Shown piece by piece: positions 15,401 through 24,259 of a DNA stretch of 64,000 bases (positions are counted from its first letter, which is position 1; each line of letters opens with the position of its first letter). The stretch is from an uncultured Clostridia bacterium. GTDB lineage: Bacteria > Bacillota > Clostridia > TANB77 > CAG-508. The notes under the pieces are model-generated. The model did not search any database and was not told where the DNA came from. It was given only the letters and a program-made list of their open reading frames with translations. The position numbers and the translations under genes are program-made. The stretch is taken from assembly GCA_934133005.1 (NCBI GenBank), contig CAKPAI010000001.1:124001-188000 (forward strand), read 5' to 3'.

Positions 15401-16039
15401 TTAGCAATCTTTTAACAAATCTTTTCCATCTTTCAAATACTCATATCCAGAAAAAATAGTTGCAATTACTGATAATGTTAATAAAACACTAGCTAAAATA
15501 TTTATTATAAATTCTCCCGTAGACATGTATATTTTAGCACTATATATAATTGCTTCTACTTTAGATGATGTTCTAAATACAAAAGCAAAATATGGATGTG
15601 TTGTTAAAAACATAAGAATTATTGCAAGCATTTGAGTTACAGTTTTTAATTTTCCCCATATATTTGCAGCAATTACCTTACCTTTATTTTGTACTACAAT
15701 TAATCTATAGCCTGAAACTGCAAATTCTCTAAAGATTACAACAATTGGTATCCATGCAGGAATTCTTCCCATTTCTACAAACATTATAAGTGCTGCTACA
15801 ACTAAAATTTTATCAGCTATTGGATCTAAAAATTTTCCAAAATTAGTTACCTGATTATTTTTTCTTGCTATTGTTCCATCTAATTTATCTGTTATTGATG
15901 CAATTATAAAAATAAGGTCTAGTATAATCATTTTTACTGGTATTCCTAAAAATTCTCCTGGAATATTAAAAAATGAAATTATAACCATTATTGGTACTAA
16001 AATTATTCTAAATACTGTTAATTTGTTTGGTAAATTCAT
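15401..16039 (-). CDS. pgsA: CDP-diacylglycerol-glycerol-3-phosphate 3-phosphatidyltransferase PgsA
   Basis: 212 residues with several membrane helices. It carries the CDP-alcohol phosphotransferase motif, DG-x2-AR-x8-G-x3-D-x3-D, in LDGTIARKNNQVTNFGKFLDPIAD (about residues 48-70). It makes phosphatidylglycerol phosphate, the committed step to phosphatidylglycerol and cardiolipin. The opening MNLPNKLTVFRIILVP is typical of PgsA. It is the first gene of a unit with ligA. The C-terminus (ATIFSGYEYLKDGKDLL) also matches the family. Confidence 0.93.
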   Translation of the reverse strand: MNLPNKLTVFRIILVPIMVIISFFNIPGEFLGIPVKMIILDLIFIIASITDKLDGTIARKNNQVTNFGKFLDPIADKILVVAALIMFVEMGRIPAWIPIVVIFREFAVSGYRLIVVQNKGKVIAANIWGKLKTVTQMLAIILMFLTTHPYFAFVFRTSSKVEAIIYSAKIYMSTGEFIINILASVLLTLSVIATIFSGYEYLKDGKDLLKDC

Positions 16040-16198
16040 ATGTTTCTTTCGCCTTATTTTCTAAGGCTCTCCTCTCTTTTTTTATCTTTGCATATTCTAT
16101 AACAAATTGACTCAAATGTACATATCAAAATACAAAAAAATGAAAATTTTATAGCTTTTCTTATGTAGCATTTTGTAGCTTTTTGTCAAACTTACATA

Positions 16199-16228
16199 AA
16201 AAAATACAAGCACAGTTTTATGCTTGTA
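16199..16228 (-). terminator. Terminator of rpoZ-gmk
   Basis: A perfect 8-bp stem TACAAGCA / TGCTTGTA followed by TTTTTTTATG on the minus strand, just after gmk. Confidence 0.85.
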
Positions 16229-16236
16229 CTAAACTT

Positions 16237-16812
16237 TTAAAATTCTGGATTTTTAAGTTCTTCTTCATATTTAATAATTGTTGTTATTATTTGAATTGTT
16301 TTCTCTAAGTCATTATTTTTTATAACATAATCATATATTCCTATCTTTGATTCTTCATAGTCAAATCTATTTAATCTTAGTTGCAATTCTTTCGGACTCA
16401 TATCTGGATTTCTAGAAAGTAATCTTCTATTAAGTTCTTCTTTGGGTACTCTTAAAAAGATTGTAATAATTCTTGTATCCTTGCCTAATAAATTAACTAA
16501 ATTTTCTGTTCCATTTACATCAATATCTTTAACAATTATTTTTCCACTATTTAATCTATCATTTAATAATTTCTTAGAAGTTCCATAATAGTGATCATGA
16601 TGTATATCATACTCATATAAATCATTATTTTTTATTAGTTCTTCAAATTCTTCAGTAGTTATAAAATTATAAATTTCTCCGTTTACTTCGCCTTCTCTTG
16701 GCTCTCTATCAGTATATGATGGCAATGATACAATTCTTTCATTTCTTTGTATTAAAGCTTTTTTTATTGTATCTTTACCAGCTCCTGAAACCCCCGATAA
16801 TAATACTAGCAT
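16237..16812 (-). CDS. gmk: Guanylate kinase
   Basis: 191 residues. The P-loop is LLSGVSGAGKDT (about residues 4-15); the second half of the loop reads GKDT rather than GKST or GKGT, an uncommon residue but with the Lys and Thr kept. The GMP-binding region is visible (SLPSYTDREPREGEVNGEIYNF), as is the lid region with RLLSRNPDMSPKELQLRL. It phosphorylates GMP to GDP. It overlaps rpoZ by 7 nt, the usual rpoZ neighbourhood, and so is translationally coupled. Confidence 0.92.
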   Translation of the reverse strand: MLVLLSGVSGAGKDTIKKALIQRNERIVSLPSYTDREPREGEVNGEIYNFITTEEFEELIKNNDLYEYDIHHDHYYGTSKKLLNDRLNSGKIIVKDIDVNGTENLVNLLGKDTRIITIFLRVPKEELNRRLLSRNPDMSPKELQLRLNRFDYEESKIGIYDYVIKNNDLEKTIQIITTIIKYEEELKNPEF

Positions 16813-16994
16813 ACTTTTACCTTTCCATCTTCTATTTCATCTGCTGCAATTGAAACTGCTGCAACATCATCTGTTTTTGTAAGAACTTTATCTCCTTCAG
16901 CGATTTGTCTTGCTCTTTTAGCAGTTGCTATTACTAAAGTATATCTGTTATCTACCTTTTCTAAAAGCTCTGCTACTGTAGGTTTTACCATCAT
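16806..16994 (-). CDS. rpoZ: RNA polymerase omega subunit
   Basis: 62 residues with the omega core KVDNRYTLVIATAKRARQIAEG (about residues 14-35), the segment that clamps the beta-prime C-terminus during RNA polymerase assembly. It starts MMVKPTVAELLEK and overlaps the gmk start by 7 nt. AGAAGG lies about 9 nt upstream of the first ATG. The short form without a long acidic tail is normal in Clostridia. Confidence 0.93.
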   Translation of the reverse strand: MMVKPTVAELLEKVDNRYTLVIATAKRARQIAEGDKVLTKTDDVAAVSIAADEIEDGKVKVC

Positions 16995-17108
16995 AATAAA
17001 ATTACCTTCTTTCCAAATTTCATATAAAATCTAATTCTTATTTTATCACAAAATTGCTCGTAAGTCTAGTCAAATTTGTCATAAAAACAATTTTATGTAA
17101 TTTTTGTG

Positions 17109-18071
17109 TTATGATTCTGCAATAATCTTTTTTACATCACTAATTTTATTCTTCCATTTTCTTTTTTCGTTTATTACTATAATTACACATTTTATTATAT
17201 AGTACACAATCGCTACTGCTGATATTGTTCCTATTATATTGATAAACATATTTTGATGTAATATATATGTATAAATCGAAATAAGTGTAATGATTCCAAT
17301 TATAAGTGTTTCAATTCCAAAAACAGCTATAGTTCCACTATCTCTATTATATGCTTTTTCAAACAATATAATTGTTATTGCAAGTATACACATACTAAAT
17401 ACCTTTAAATCAGTTTCAAAAATCTGCTTTTCGACATTCATTTCGCCTAAATTTATTAATATTAAATAAACAGTTGCAATAATTGCCCAAATAACATTTA
17501 TAAATACTTTTTTATTGATTAAAAGTTTGTTTTCCTTAGGCATTTTTTTTGCAGCCTCTATTTGTGCTTCTATTTTTTCTTCGTCAACTTCTTTTCTTTT
17601 TTTCTTTTTCTTCTCTATTTGTTTTATTTCTTCAGCAGTTGCTTCTTCTTCTTCTTTCTCTATTTCATCAATTTTTTGTATTTCATTTATATTTGCAATT
17701 TGTTCTTTTATTATTGAAGATACTTTAGCATCTCTTTTTTTAGACTTTTTTGTATCTTCTGCTTTTTCTATTTTCTTTTTATCCTTTGAAACAGTGGATT
17801 TACTTGTTTTCCTACTTTGAGTCTTTTTAGTTTGCTTTTTTTCTTCATCAATTTTTTTTATTTTTTCTAAGTTTTTATCTTCTGTCTTTTCTATCTTTTT
17901 TTCTTTGCCACTTTCTGTTTTATTTGTTTTTTCTTTTTGGGTAGTAGTTTTTTTCGTAGCAGTAGTCTTTGCAGGTGTTTTCTTAGCTTTACTTACTACT
18001 TTTGTTCCATTTGATACAGCTTTTGGGCTCTTTGCTTTAACTTCATTATTTTCTTCTGTTTTTTCTGCCAT
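17109..18071 (-). CDS. Lys-rich protein with C-terminal membrane domain, unknown
   Basis: 320 residues. Residues 1-185 are low-complexity, dominated by Lys, Glu, Thr and Ser (KKTPAKTTATKKTTTQKEK, EKKKKKRKEVDEEK), likely unstructured and cytoplasmic. Residues about 190-300 hold four hydrophobic helices, the first VFINVIWAIIATVYLILINL. No family is recognised for the membrane part. The basic tail could contact nucleic acid or the membrane surface, but this is only a guess. It lies 18 bp after rsmE, so the two are probably co-transcribed. GAAAGGAAG precedes the ATG. Confidence 0.7.
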   Translation of the reverse strand: MAEKTEENNEVKAKSPKAVSNGTKVVSKAKKTPAKTTATKKTTTQKEKTNKTESGKEKKIEKTEDKNLEKIKKIDEEKKQTKKTQSRKTSKSTVSKDKKKIEKAEDTKKSKKRDAKVSSIIKEQIANINEIQKIDEIEKEEEEATAEEIKQIEKKKKKRKEVDEEKIEAQIEAAKKMPKENKLLINKKVFINVIWAIIATVYLILINLGEMNVEKQIFETDLKVFSMCILAITIILFEKAYNRDSGTIAVFGIETLIIGIITLISIYTYILHQNMFINIIGTISAVAIVYYIIKCVIIVINEKRKWKNKISDVKKIIAES

Positions 18072-18089
18072 AAAAATATCTTCCTTTCA

Positions 18090-18827
18090 CTAATCTTCTA
18101 ATTCATATAAAATATTACTCGCCATCACAATCCCTGCCGTTTCAGTCCTTAAAATTCTTTTTCCTAATGATACAAATCTTGCTTTCTTTTCTTCTAGCAA
18201 AGTTATTTCATTTTCTGAAATTCCTCCCTCCGGGCCTATAACAATTGCAATATTATATTTTTCTTTTTTATCTTTTAGCTTTAATAACTCATTTTTTAAA
18301 GTATTTTCTTTTTCATTTTCATAAGCTACAAATACTGCATCAAACTCATCTTCATGTATTTCATTCACTTTTATTATTGATGATACTTCTGGAATTATAT
18401 CCCTACCAGATTGTTTAGCAGCAATTTCTGCTATTTTATTCCATCGTTCAATTTTTTTAGACATATCTTTTGAATTTAATTTTACAACCGTTCTTTCCAT
18501 CATTACTGGAACTATTTTCTTTACTCCAATTTCTGTATTCTTTTGAATAATTAGTTCCATTTTTTCAAACTTTGGAATGCCTTGAAATATTGTAATATCT
18601 ATATTAGACTCAGTTGTCTCTTCTATTTTCTCAATAATTTTACATATAATATTTTTATCAATAGAATCTATCTTTACTTTATAATTTATCCCTTCTGGTA
18701 TTACACAAACTTGTAATTCATCTTCTTTTTTCATTCTTAAAACATTTTTTATATGGTTTACATCTTCATTTTCTATTACTATTCTATCTTCTTTTACTTG
18801 ATTATTTTTTACAAAAAATTTTGGCAT
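18090..18827 (-). CDS. rsmE: 16S rRNA (uracil1498-N3)-methyltransferase RsmE
   Basis: 245 residues. The N-terminal PUA-like domain starts MPKFFVKNNQV. The C-terminal SPOUT/TrmD-fold domain carries QSGRDIIPEV, IVIGPEGGISENEI and SLGKRILRTETAGI, the knot motifs that bind S-adenosylmethionine. It methylates U1498 in the decoding region of 16S rRNA. AGAGGAAAAA precedes the ATG. Length and motif spacing are normal. Confidence 0.95.
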   Translation of the reverse strand: MPKFFVKNNQVKEDRIVIENEDVNHIKNVLRMKKEDELQVCVIPEGINYKVKIDSIDKNIICKIIEKIEETTESNIDITIFQGIPKFEKMELIIQKNTEIGVKKIVPVMMERTVVKLNSKDMSKKIERWNKIAEIAAKQSGRDIIPEVSSIIKVNEIHEDEFDAVFVAYENEKENTLKNELLKLKDKKEKYNIAIVIGPEGGISENEITLLEEKKARFVSLGKRILRTETAGIVMASNILYELED

Positions 18828-19028
18828 TTTTTCCTCTTTTCTTTTAAGTAATATTTTAACTTATTTTTCTGAAAAAAGGAAGGGGTTACTGTAATATTAT
18901 TTTACTATTTGATGCCAAAATCACTAAATTTATGATATAATATATTTAGCATTCACTTAGTACTCCTAATTTTTACAACTTGGTGTATGCAATTTTATTC
19001 ACAAAAACTTTTTATAGGAGGATTAAAA

Positions 19029-19649
19029 ATGAAAAACTCTCGGTTATTATTGGTCGCATTAGCAATGGTGATACTCTTGTCCGGTTGTGGTCTTTTTTCA
19101 AGCTCGGTCAACTCACTCAAGGGAAGTCTAATTGGTGTTTCTTACACCGCCAACTTTTACGACAACTTTGGTTCCCGTTTTCTTACAGTTGCTGGTACTA
19201 ACATCGATATTGATGGAAACGTTGTAAAAGAACGAGGCTACAACAGCGATGGCACAAACTCTATCAACTATAGTGTTTCTTCTGTTCTTACCATTACTAT
19301 CGACGGACGGCAAATGGAAAGTTGTGGCAACACAATAATCTTTGCAGAGAGTGGTCTTTCACCTGATGTAGATTTTTCTTTATCAGATATTGCCTCTCAG
19401 TCAAGTGGCATTTCTGACATCACTTCTTTTTCTAAGGTAGTTAATAAGTACAAGAACTACTTTGGCAAACCTCAAGTTGTTGTCATTCAATCTCAGCTTG
19501 GTGTTCCAATCTGTGCTTACAGCGGAACAAATGTTTATTGGGAAATTCCCGATGACTTACCAAAGATGACAAAGCTCATGATTGATGGTAAGGCACTTTA
19601 TATTCATCGTGCCAACTTTGAAATCATAGATAGAAATTTAATCCAGTAA
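19029..19649 (+). CDS. DUF5052-like lipoprotein
   Basis: 206 residues from the ATG at 19029, behind AGGAGG at 7 nt. It opens with a lipoprotein signal peptide (MKNSRLLLVALAMVILLSGC) with lipobox LSGC, Cys20. The mature part (SLKGSLIGVSYTANFYDNFG..., VVVIQSQLGVPICAYSGTNVYWEIPDD) resembles the Firmicute DUF5052 lipoproteins. It is anchored outside the membrane; function unknown. The gene is clearly more GC-rich than its neighbours (40-47% per 60-base line sampled, against about 28%), with CGG and CTC codons rare elsewhere here. It lies alone on the plus strand with its own terminator, which suggests recent transfer. Confidence 0.8.
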   Translation: MKNSRLLLVALAMVILLSGCGLFSSSVNSLKGSLIGVSYTANFYDNFGSRFLTVAGTNIDIDGNVVKERGYNSDGTNSINYSVSSVLTITIDGRQMESCGNTIIFAESGLSPDVDFSLSDIASQSSGISDITSFSKVVNKYKNYFGKPQVVVIQSQLGVPICAYSGTNVYWEIPDDLPKMTKLMIDGKALYIHRANFEIIDRNLIQ

Positions 19650-19654
19650 TACCA

Positions 19655-19707
19655 AAACCAGATAAAGGTGCATTCATCTTTTGATTGTGCCTTTGTCTGG
19701 TTTATTT
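19655..19707 (+). terminator. Terminator of the lipoprotein gene
   Basis: A long imperfect stem (AAACCAGATAAAGG... / ...CCTTTGTCTGGTTT) followed by TATTTTATTTTTAT. It separates the lipoprotein gene from convergent spo0A. Confidence 0.8.
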
Positions 19708-19712
19708 TATTT

Positions 19713-20534
19713 TTATGCTGTTTTTAATTCAATTCTTAGCTTATCACTAATCATTGCTATAAACTCTGAATTTGTAGGCTTTCCTCTAGCAGCTGATACT
19801 GTATATCCAAATATACTCTCTACTACTGCAGGTTCCCCTCTGCCCCATGCAACTTCTATTGCATGGCGAATTGCACGTTCTACTCTTGATGGTGTTGTAT
19901 GATATTTTTGTGCTATTTCTGGATATAATTGTTTTGTAATTTGATTTATTATATCAATATCATTTATTACCATCATTATAGCTTCTCTTAAATATTGGTA
20001 CCCTTTAATATGTGCTGGCACTCCCACCTCATGTATCATGTTAGTTACTAATGCTTCAAGACCTTCTTCACTTCTTTGATCTTCTTCTGGTATGTCAATA
20101 TACTGTGTTTTTACTTCACGTATTGCTAAATTACTAACTTTATTTACTGATGGTACATAATGTTTTAATTCTTTAATTCTTTTTATTAGTAGATTTATAT
20201 CAAATGGTTTTACTACATAATATTGTGCTCCTAAACTTATTGCTTTTTGTGTAATTTTATCTTGTCCTACTGCTGAAAGCATAATACAGATTGGTGGATT
20301 ACTCAAGTTCATTGCATTAATTTGCTCCAATACTCCTAAACCATCTAAATGTGGCATTATAACATCAAGTAATGCTATATCTGGCTTTAATGCTTTTACA
20401 ATACTAACTGCTTCCTCACCATCTTTTGCCATACCTACTACTTGTATTTCTTCATCCTTATCTAGATAATCTGAAAGTGTTTTGGCAAATTCAAAATTGT
20501 CATCTGAAATTAAAACTGTTATTTTTTCTTTCAC
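19713..20534 (-). CDS. spo0A: Stage 0 sporulation protein A (Spo0A)
   Basis: 273 residues. The receiver carries ISDDN (Asp11/12), phospho-acceptor Asp57 (IALLDVIMPHLDG), and YYVVKPFD. The C-terminal effector domain (about 155-273) has VGVPAHIKGYQYLREAI, the recognition segment TTPSRVERAIRHAIEVAWGRG, and GKPTNSEFIAMISDKLR, all near-diagnostic for Spo0A. Phosphorylated Spo0A binds 0A boxes (TTTGTCRAA) and starts sporulation. The promoter at 20582-20610 looks sigma-A-like; I found no convincing sigma-H site. A second Spo0A-type regulator is encoded at 7330-8169. Confidence 0.97.
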   Translation of the reverse strand: MKEKITVLISDDNFEFAKTLSDYLDKDEEIQVVGMAKDGEEAVSIVKALKPDIALLDVIMPHLDGLGVLEQINAMNLSNPPICIMLSAVGQDKITQKAISLGAQYYVVKPFDINLLIKRIKELKHYVPSVNKVSNLAIREVKTQYIDIPEEDQRSEEGLEALVTNMIHEVGVPAHIKGYQYLREAIMMVINDIDIINQITKQLYPEIAQKYHTTPSRVERAIRHAIEVAWGRGEPAVVESIFGYTVSAARGKPTNSEFIAMISDKLRIELKTA

Positions 20535-20581
20535 TCTTTCGTTCCCCCTATACTTTTTTCTGTAAATTTTTTACATTTTGT

Positions 20582-20610
20582 ATTATATTATCATTCACAG
20601 CTTTTTGCAA
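20582..20610 (-). promoter_or_regulatory. Promoter of spo0A
   Basis: On the minus strand, TTGCAA (20605-20610), 17-bp spacer, TATAAT (20582-20587), 48 bp upstream of the start codon. Confidence 0.6.
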
Positions 20611-20645
20611 GGAATTTACAAAAGTTTTCCAGTTTTTGTCACACA

Positions 20646-21296
20646 TTATTCTTGCTTTTCTACGTATTTTCGACAAATTTCTTTAATATCTTTATTTTCT
20701 CTTCCTTTTAGTATTTTTTTCTCTGTTATTGCTTTCTGCATTTTTTCATATTCTTCATCATTTAATTCTATATTATATGTTATATTTTCTTGATACTTAC
20801 AGCTAACAACATTTATTTTATTTCTTTCACAATAATTTCTGAAAATAGCATTATCTTCATAATTAATAACAATTTCTAGCAACCATCCAGATTGCATTTT
20901 AATAATTTTTGCTTTATTTATGGCAGAAACTGTCGCTTCCGAATATGCTCTACATAATCCTCCTGTTCCTAGCAAAATTCCACCAAAATATCTAGTAACT
21001 ACAATAAGTACATTCTTAAAGTTATTTTTCTCTATAATATTTAATATTGGTTCTCCTGCTGTTCCTGAAGGCTCTCCATCATCACTACACTTTTTATAAC
21101 AAGTTTCATTTTCTAATATACTATAAGCATAACAATTATGTTTTGCATCATAGTACTTCTTTTTTGTTTTTGCTAACATTTCTTCTGCTTCGTTTTTACT
21201 TTCCACATAAAAAATGTTTGCTATAAATCTAGATTTTTTTTCGATAATTTCAGCTTCTACACATTGTTTTATAGTATTAAACTCTATATTTTTCAT
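20646..21296 (-). CDS. IMPACT/YigZ-family protein
   Basis: 216 residues. The N-terminal UPF0029 core has EIIEKKSRFIANIFYVES and the family block YSILENETCYKKCSDDGEPSGTAGEPILN, then VTRYFGGILLGTGGLCRAYSEA. The C-terminal ferredoxin-like region is the DUF1949 type. YigZ/YvyE relatives are linked to translation or GTP-dependent regulation in E. coli and eukaryotes, but the bacterial role is not settled. It lies 18 bp after the flavoprotein gene on the same strand and about 110 bp upstream of spo0A. Confidence 0.9.
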   Translation of the reverse strand: MKNIEFNTIKQCVEAEIIEKKSRFIANIFYVESKNEAEEMLAKTKKKYYDAKHNCYAYSILENETCYKKCSDDGEPSGTAGEPILNIIEKNNFKNVLIVVTRYFGGILLGTGGLCRAYSEATVSAINKAKIIKMQSGWLLEIVINYEDNAIFRNYCERNKINVVSCKYQENITYNIELNDEEYEKMQKAITEKKILKGRENKDIKEICRKYVEKQE

Positions 21297-21314
21297 ATAA
21301 TTTACCCTTATAAT

Positions 21315-22589
21315 TTAATTTTCCTGCAACAGCCCTGCTGTGTAGCCTGTTGAATATGCAATTTGTAAATTAAAACCTCCCGTATATGCATCAACATCTA
21401 TAATCTCTCCTGCAAAATATAAACCTTTAACCAATTTTGACTCCATTGTTTTAGGGCTTATCTCTTTGACTGAAACTCCACCTGCAGTAATTATTCCTTC
21501 TTCTATTGGTCTAAATCCTGAAAGCGTTATTTCAAAATTTTTTAGAATATTAACCAATTTTGTTCTTTCTTGTTTGGTTATTTCGTTTACTTTTTTATCT
21601 TTTTTTATTTCCGATTTTTCAATTATTACAGGTATCAATTTTTGTGGTAATAATTTATCTAAACTATTTTTGAACTCCTTGTTTTTTACTTCTTCAAAAT
21701 CTCTTTGAATTCTTTGATCTAATTTTTCAGTACTTAATGCTGGTTTTAAATCTATTTTTAATTTTATCTTTCCTTCTTTTAATAATTCATCTACTTTTTT
21801 ATATCTAAGTAAATGAGCAGAACCACTTAGTATTGTTGGTCCAGATACCCCAAAATGTGTAAATATCATTTCACCAAAATCTTCGTAGATAGCCTTTTTA
21901 TTTTCAGAATTTATAAATTTTATTTCTACATTTTTTAAGCTAAGCCCCTGTAATTCTTTACATACAGTTAAATCATGACCCTGTGCAGTAATTGGTACTA
22001 GCGATGGTCTTACTTTTGTTATAGTATGTCCTAATTCTTTCGCAAGCTCATAACCTTCTCCATTAGAACCAGTAGAAGTATATGTATTTCCGCCTGTTGC
22101 AAGTATAACTTTATCTGCCATTAAATTTTTACTTATACCATCTTCGTCTTTATATGTTATTCCAACTATTTTATTATCTTCTACATTTATCTTAGTAACA
22201 TCTGCACAAAACTTAATCTTAATTTTACTTTCTTTTAAAGCTTTTTCAAACACATTTAAAACATCTAAAGATTTATCTGTTGTTGGAAATATTCTGTTTC
22301 CTCTTTCTTCCTTCACATGAAGTCCATATTCTTCTAAAAACTTTATTATATCTTTGTTAGTATAGTTTTCAAAGCAACTATATAAAAACTTTCCATTTCC
22401 AGGAACATTTGCAATAAATTCACTCATATCTAGTGAACTTGTTATATTACATCTTCCTTTTCCTGTTATTAAAAACTTTCTTCCAAGTTTATTATTTTTT
22501 TCTAATAAATATACTTCATTTTGTGTTTTACTTGCAGTTATTGCTGCCATCATTCCGGCAGGTCCTCCGCCTATTACTACAACTTTCAT
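21315..22589 (-). CDS. HI0933-family flavoprotein (BaiN/RdsA-like NAD(P)/FAD oxidoreductase)
   Basis: 424 residues. It opens with a Rossmann fold (VVVIGGGPAGMMAAITAS), then KLGRKFLITGKGRCNIT, the signature of the HI0933 family. GGNTYTSTGSNGEGYELAKELGH and the C-terminal block GGVSVKEISPKTMESKLVKGLYFAGEIIDVDAYTGGFNLQIAYSTG are also diagnostic. It binds FAD. Relatives have been proposed as aminoacetone oxidases or bile-acid enzymes, but most are uncharacterised, so I give no substrate. It is upstream of the IMPACT gene in the same operon. Confidence 0.9.
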   Translation of the reverse strand: MKVVVIGGGPAGMMAAITASKTQNEVYLLEKNNKLGRKFLITGKGRCNITSSLDMSEFIANVPGNGKFLYSCFENYTNKDIIKFLEEYGLHVKEERGNRIFPTTDKSLDVLNVFEKALKESKIKIKFCADVTKINVEDNKIVGITYKDEDGISKNLMADKVILATGGNTYTSTGSNGEGYELAKELGHTITKVRPSLVPITAQGHDLTVCKELQGLSLKNVEIKFINSENKKAIYEDFGEMIFTHFGVSGPTILSGSAHLLRYKKVDELLKEGKIKLKIDLKPALSTEKLDQRIQRDFEEVKNKEFKNSLDKLLPQKLIPVIIEKSEIKKDKKVNEITKQERTKLVNILKNFEITLSGFRPIEEGIITAGGVSVKEISPKTMESKLVKGLYFAGEIIDVDAYTGGFNLQIAYSTGYTAGLLQEN

Positions 22590-22627
22590 TTTTTACTCCT
22601 TATTTTTTAGGATCTCATACATGCAAA

Positions 22628-22664
22628 ACAAACCGACTTTTTTACATGTATAAAATCGGTTTGT
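22628..22664 (-). terminator. Terminator after the small membrane protein gene
   Basis: A perfect 9-bp stem ACAAACCGA / TCGGTTTGT with a large AT-rich loop. The T-run after it is short (TTTTGC). Confidence 0.5.
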
Positions 22665-22668
22665 CTCT

Positions 22669-22992
22669 CTATAAATTATATTTTATCTCTTGCGCTTGTT
22701 TCTCTTTTACAACTTTTTTCTTTCTCTTCTTTTTTCCAGATTGATTTTTTATCTTTTTAGTTAATACTATATATAAAATCTCATAAATTAACATTATTGG
22801 TATAATTGGTATCTTTATGCAAAATGCAACAAATATTAGTTTTATAGTTGTCCAAAATGCAGTTGTTCCAAACATAATATATCCATCCATTTGTAATCCC
22901 TTAATTGCATTCCAAATTGCCCATAAAATCCCAATAATATATGGAATAAATGATAATTTAAACATTACAGTCCATCTTTTTTTTAGTTTCAT
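22669..22992 (-). CDS. Unknown small membrane protein
   Basis: 107 residues, with two or three hydrophobic helices (about 8-28, 38-56, 60-78) and a strongly basic tail (KKIKNQSGKKKRKKKVVKEKQAQE). No family is recognised. It follows the methionine gamma-lyase-family gene by 23 bp and is the last gene of that operon. The ribosome site is GAAAGG at 11 nt, rather far. Confidence 0.6.
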   Translation of the reverse strand: MKLKKRWTVMFKLSFIPYIIGILWAIWNAIKGLQMDGYIMFGTTAFWTTIKLIFVAFCIKIPIIPIMLIYEILYIVLTKKIKNQSGKKKRKKKVVKEKQAQEIKYNL

Positions 22993-23015
22993 ATTAACTT
23001 TAGCCTTTCTCTATA

Positions 23016-24245
23016 TTATTTTAATAAAGTTTCAACAGCTTTTGCTACACCTAATCTACCATATTCATAAGTAAGTGCTCCTTGTTGATAAGCTATAAAA
23101 GGATCTCTTATTGGGCCATCACAAGAAAGCTCTATTGATGATCCTTGAGTAAATGCTCCTGCTGCCATTATAACTTCGTCTGTATACCCCGGCATAGCCC
23201 ATGGTTCTGGAACTGAATTTGAATCTATTGGAGAGCCAGCTTGTATTCCTTGACAATACTTTACTAAGCCTTCTTTACTTCCAAATTCTATATTTTGTAC
23301 AATATCTACTCTTTCATCATTTGATTTAGGTTCTACTTTATACCCTAAATTTTCCATTATTTTGGCAGTTAATATAGCAGTTTTTATACTTGCTTTTACT
23401 ACACTTGGCGCCATAAATAATCCTTGCAAGAAATTCTTATTTATTCCTAATGTAGGGCCAACTTCCTTTCCCTCGCCTGGTACAGTTAGCCTTTGTGCCA
23501 CAAGTTCAATTAATTCTTTTTTTCCTACTACATAAGCACCATTTGGAGCAAGTCCGCCTCCAAGGTTTTTTATAAGTGATCCTACTACTATATCAGCTCC
23601 AACTTCTATTGGTTCTCTCTTTCCAACAAATTCACAGTAGCAATTATCAATCATTATTATTACAGAACTATCTACTTGTCTAATTTTCTTTATTACATTT
23701 TCTACTTTTTCTAAGCTAATTGATTTTCTTGTGCTATAACCTTTGCTTCTTTGTATCTCTATTAGTTTTATTTTTTTTGATTTTAATTTATTTTGTATTT
23801 CTTCATAATTAAAGTCATCATCAACTAAATCAATTTGCTCATAATTTATACCAAATGATTTTAAAGAACTTGAATTTTCTTCTATTCCTATTACTTCATC
23901 TAATGTATCATATGGTTTTCCATTTATACTAAGCATTGTATCTCCTGGTCTTAATAAACCAAATAATGTTACTGTTAAAGCATGTGTTCCTGATATAAAC
24001 TGACTTCTTACTAGAGCATCTTCTGCCTTAAATATATCAGCATATATCTTCTCAATTTTTTCTCTTCCTATATCATCATATCCATATCCTGTTGTCATTC
24101 CAAAATCTGCTTCTGTTATATTGTTTTTTTGAAATGCCTTCAACACCTTTTCACTATTAAAATTACATATGTCTTCTGCAATTTTAAATTGTTCTTGAAC
24201 CTCTTGTTCTGCTTTTTCTATTATTTTTCTTGTATTTTCTTCCAT
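23016..24245 (-). CDS. Methionine gamma-lyase-family (YnbB-type) PLP enzyme
   Basis: 409 residues. Clear family blocks are GMTTGYGYDDIGREKIEKIYADIF, VRSQFISGTHALTVTLFGLLRPGD, and IMIDNCYCEFVGKREPIEVGADIVVGSLIKNLGGGLAPNGAYVVG, where the PLP-binding lysine is in SLIKNLGGG. The protein ends with SIELSCDGPIRDPFIAYQQGALTY. It belongs to the PF06838 group of fold-type I PLP enzymes, long labelled aluminium resistance or methionine gamma-lyase without biochemical proof in most species. It lies 14 bp after the WG repeat gene, in the trmB-kinase operon. Confidence 0.9.
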   Translation of the reverse strand: MEENTRKIIEKAEQEVQEQFKIAEDICNFNSEKVLKAFQKNNITEADFGMTTGYGYDDIGREKIEKIYADIFKAEDALVRSQFISGTHALTVTLFGLLRPGDTMLSINGKPYDTLDEVIGIEENSSSLKSFGINYEQIDLVDDDFNYEEIQNKLKSKKIKLIEIQRSKGYSTRKSISLEKVENVIKKIRQVDSSVIIMIDNCYCEFVGKREPIEVGADIVVGSLIKNLGGGLAPNGAYVVGKKELIELVAQRLTVPGEGKEVGPTLGINKNFLQGLFMAPSVVKASIKTAILTAKIMENLGYKVEPKSNDERVDIVQNIEFGSKEGLVKYCQGIQAGSPIDSNSVPEPWAMPGYTDEVIMAAGAFTQGSSIELSCDGPIRDPFIAYQQGALTYEYGRLGVAKAVETLLK

Positions 24246-24259
24246 ATAACTTTCCTCTT

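Noticed and set aside
16237..16812. GKDT in the Gmk P-loop as a loss of function
   Set aside because: The Lys and Thr are kept and the preceding residue varies in guanylate kinases (for example GKGT in Bacillus).
17515..17820. Plus-strand ORF of 101 codons opposite the Lys-rich gene
   Set aside because: It is the antisense reading of Lys/Glu-rich codons (giving Ser/Phe/Leu-rich sequence) with no ribosome site; the minus-strand gene is convincing.
18987..19028. Upstream extension of the lipoprotein gene
   Set aside because: The ATG at 18987 gives a lead that breaks the signal peptide; the ATG at 19029 has AGGAGG at 7 nt and starts MKNSRLLLVALAM.
20668..20677. Perfect 0A box (TTTGTCGAAA) upstream of spo0A
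   Set aside because: It lies within the last codons of the IMPACT gene (ICRK), 134 bp from the spo0A start; probably coding coincidence, though autoregulation cannot be excluded.
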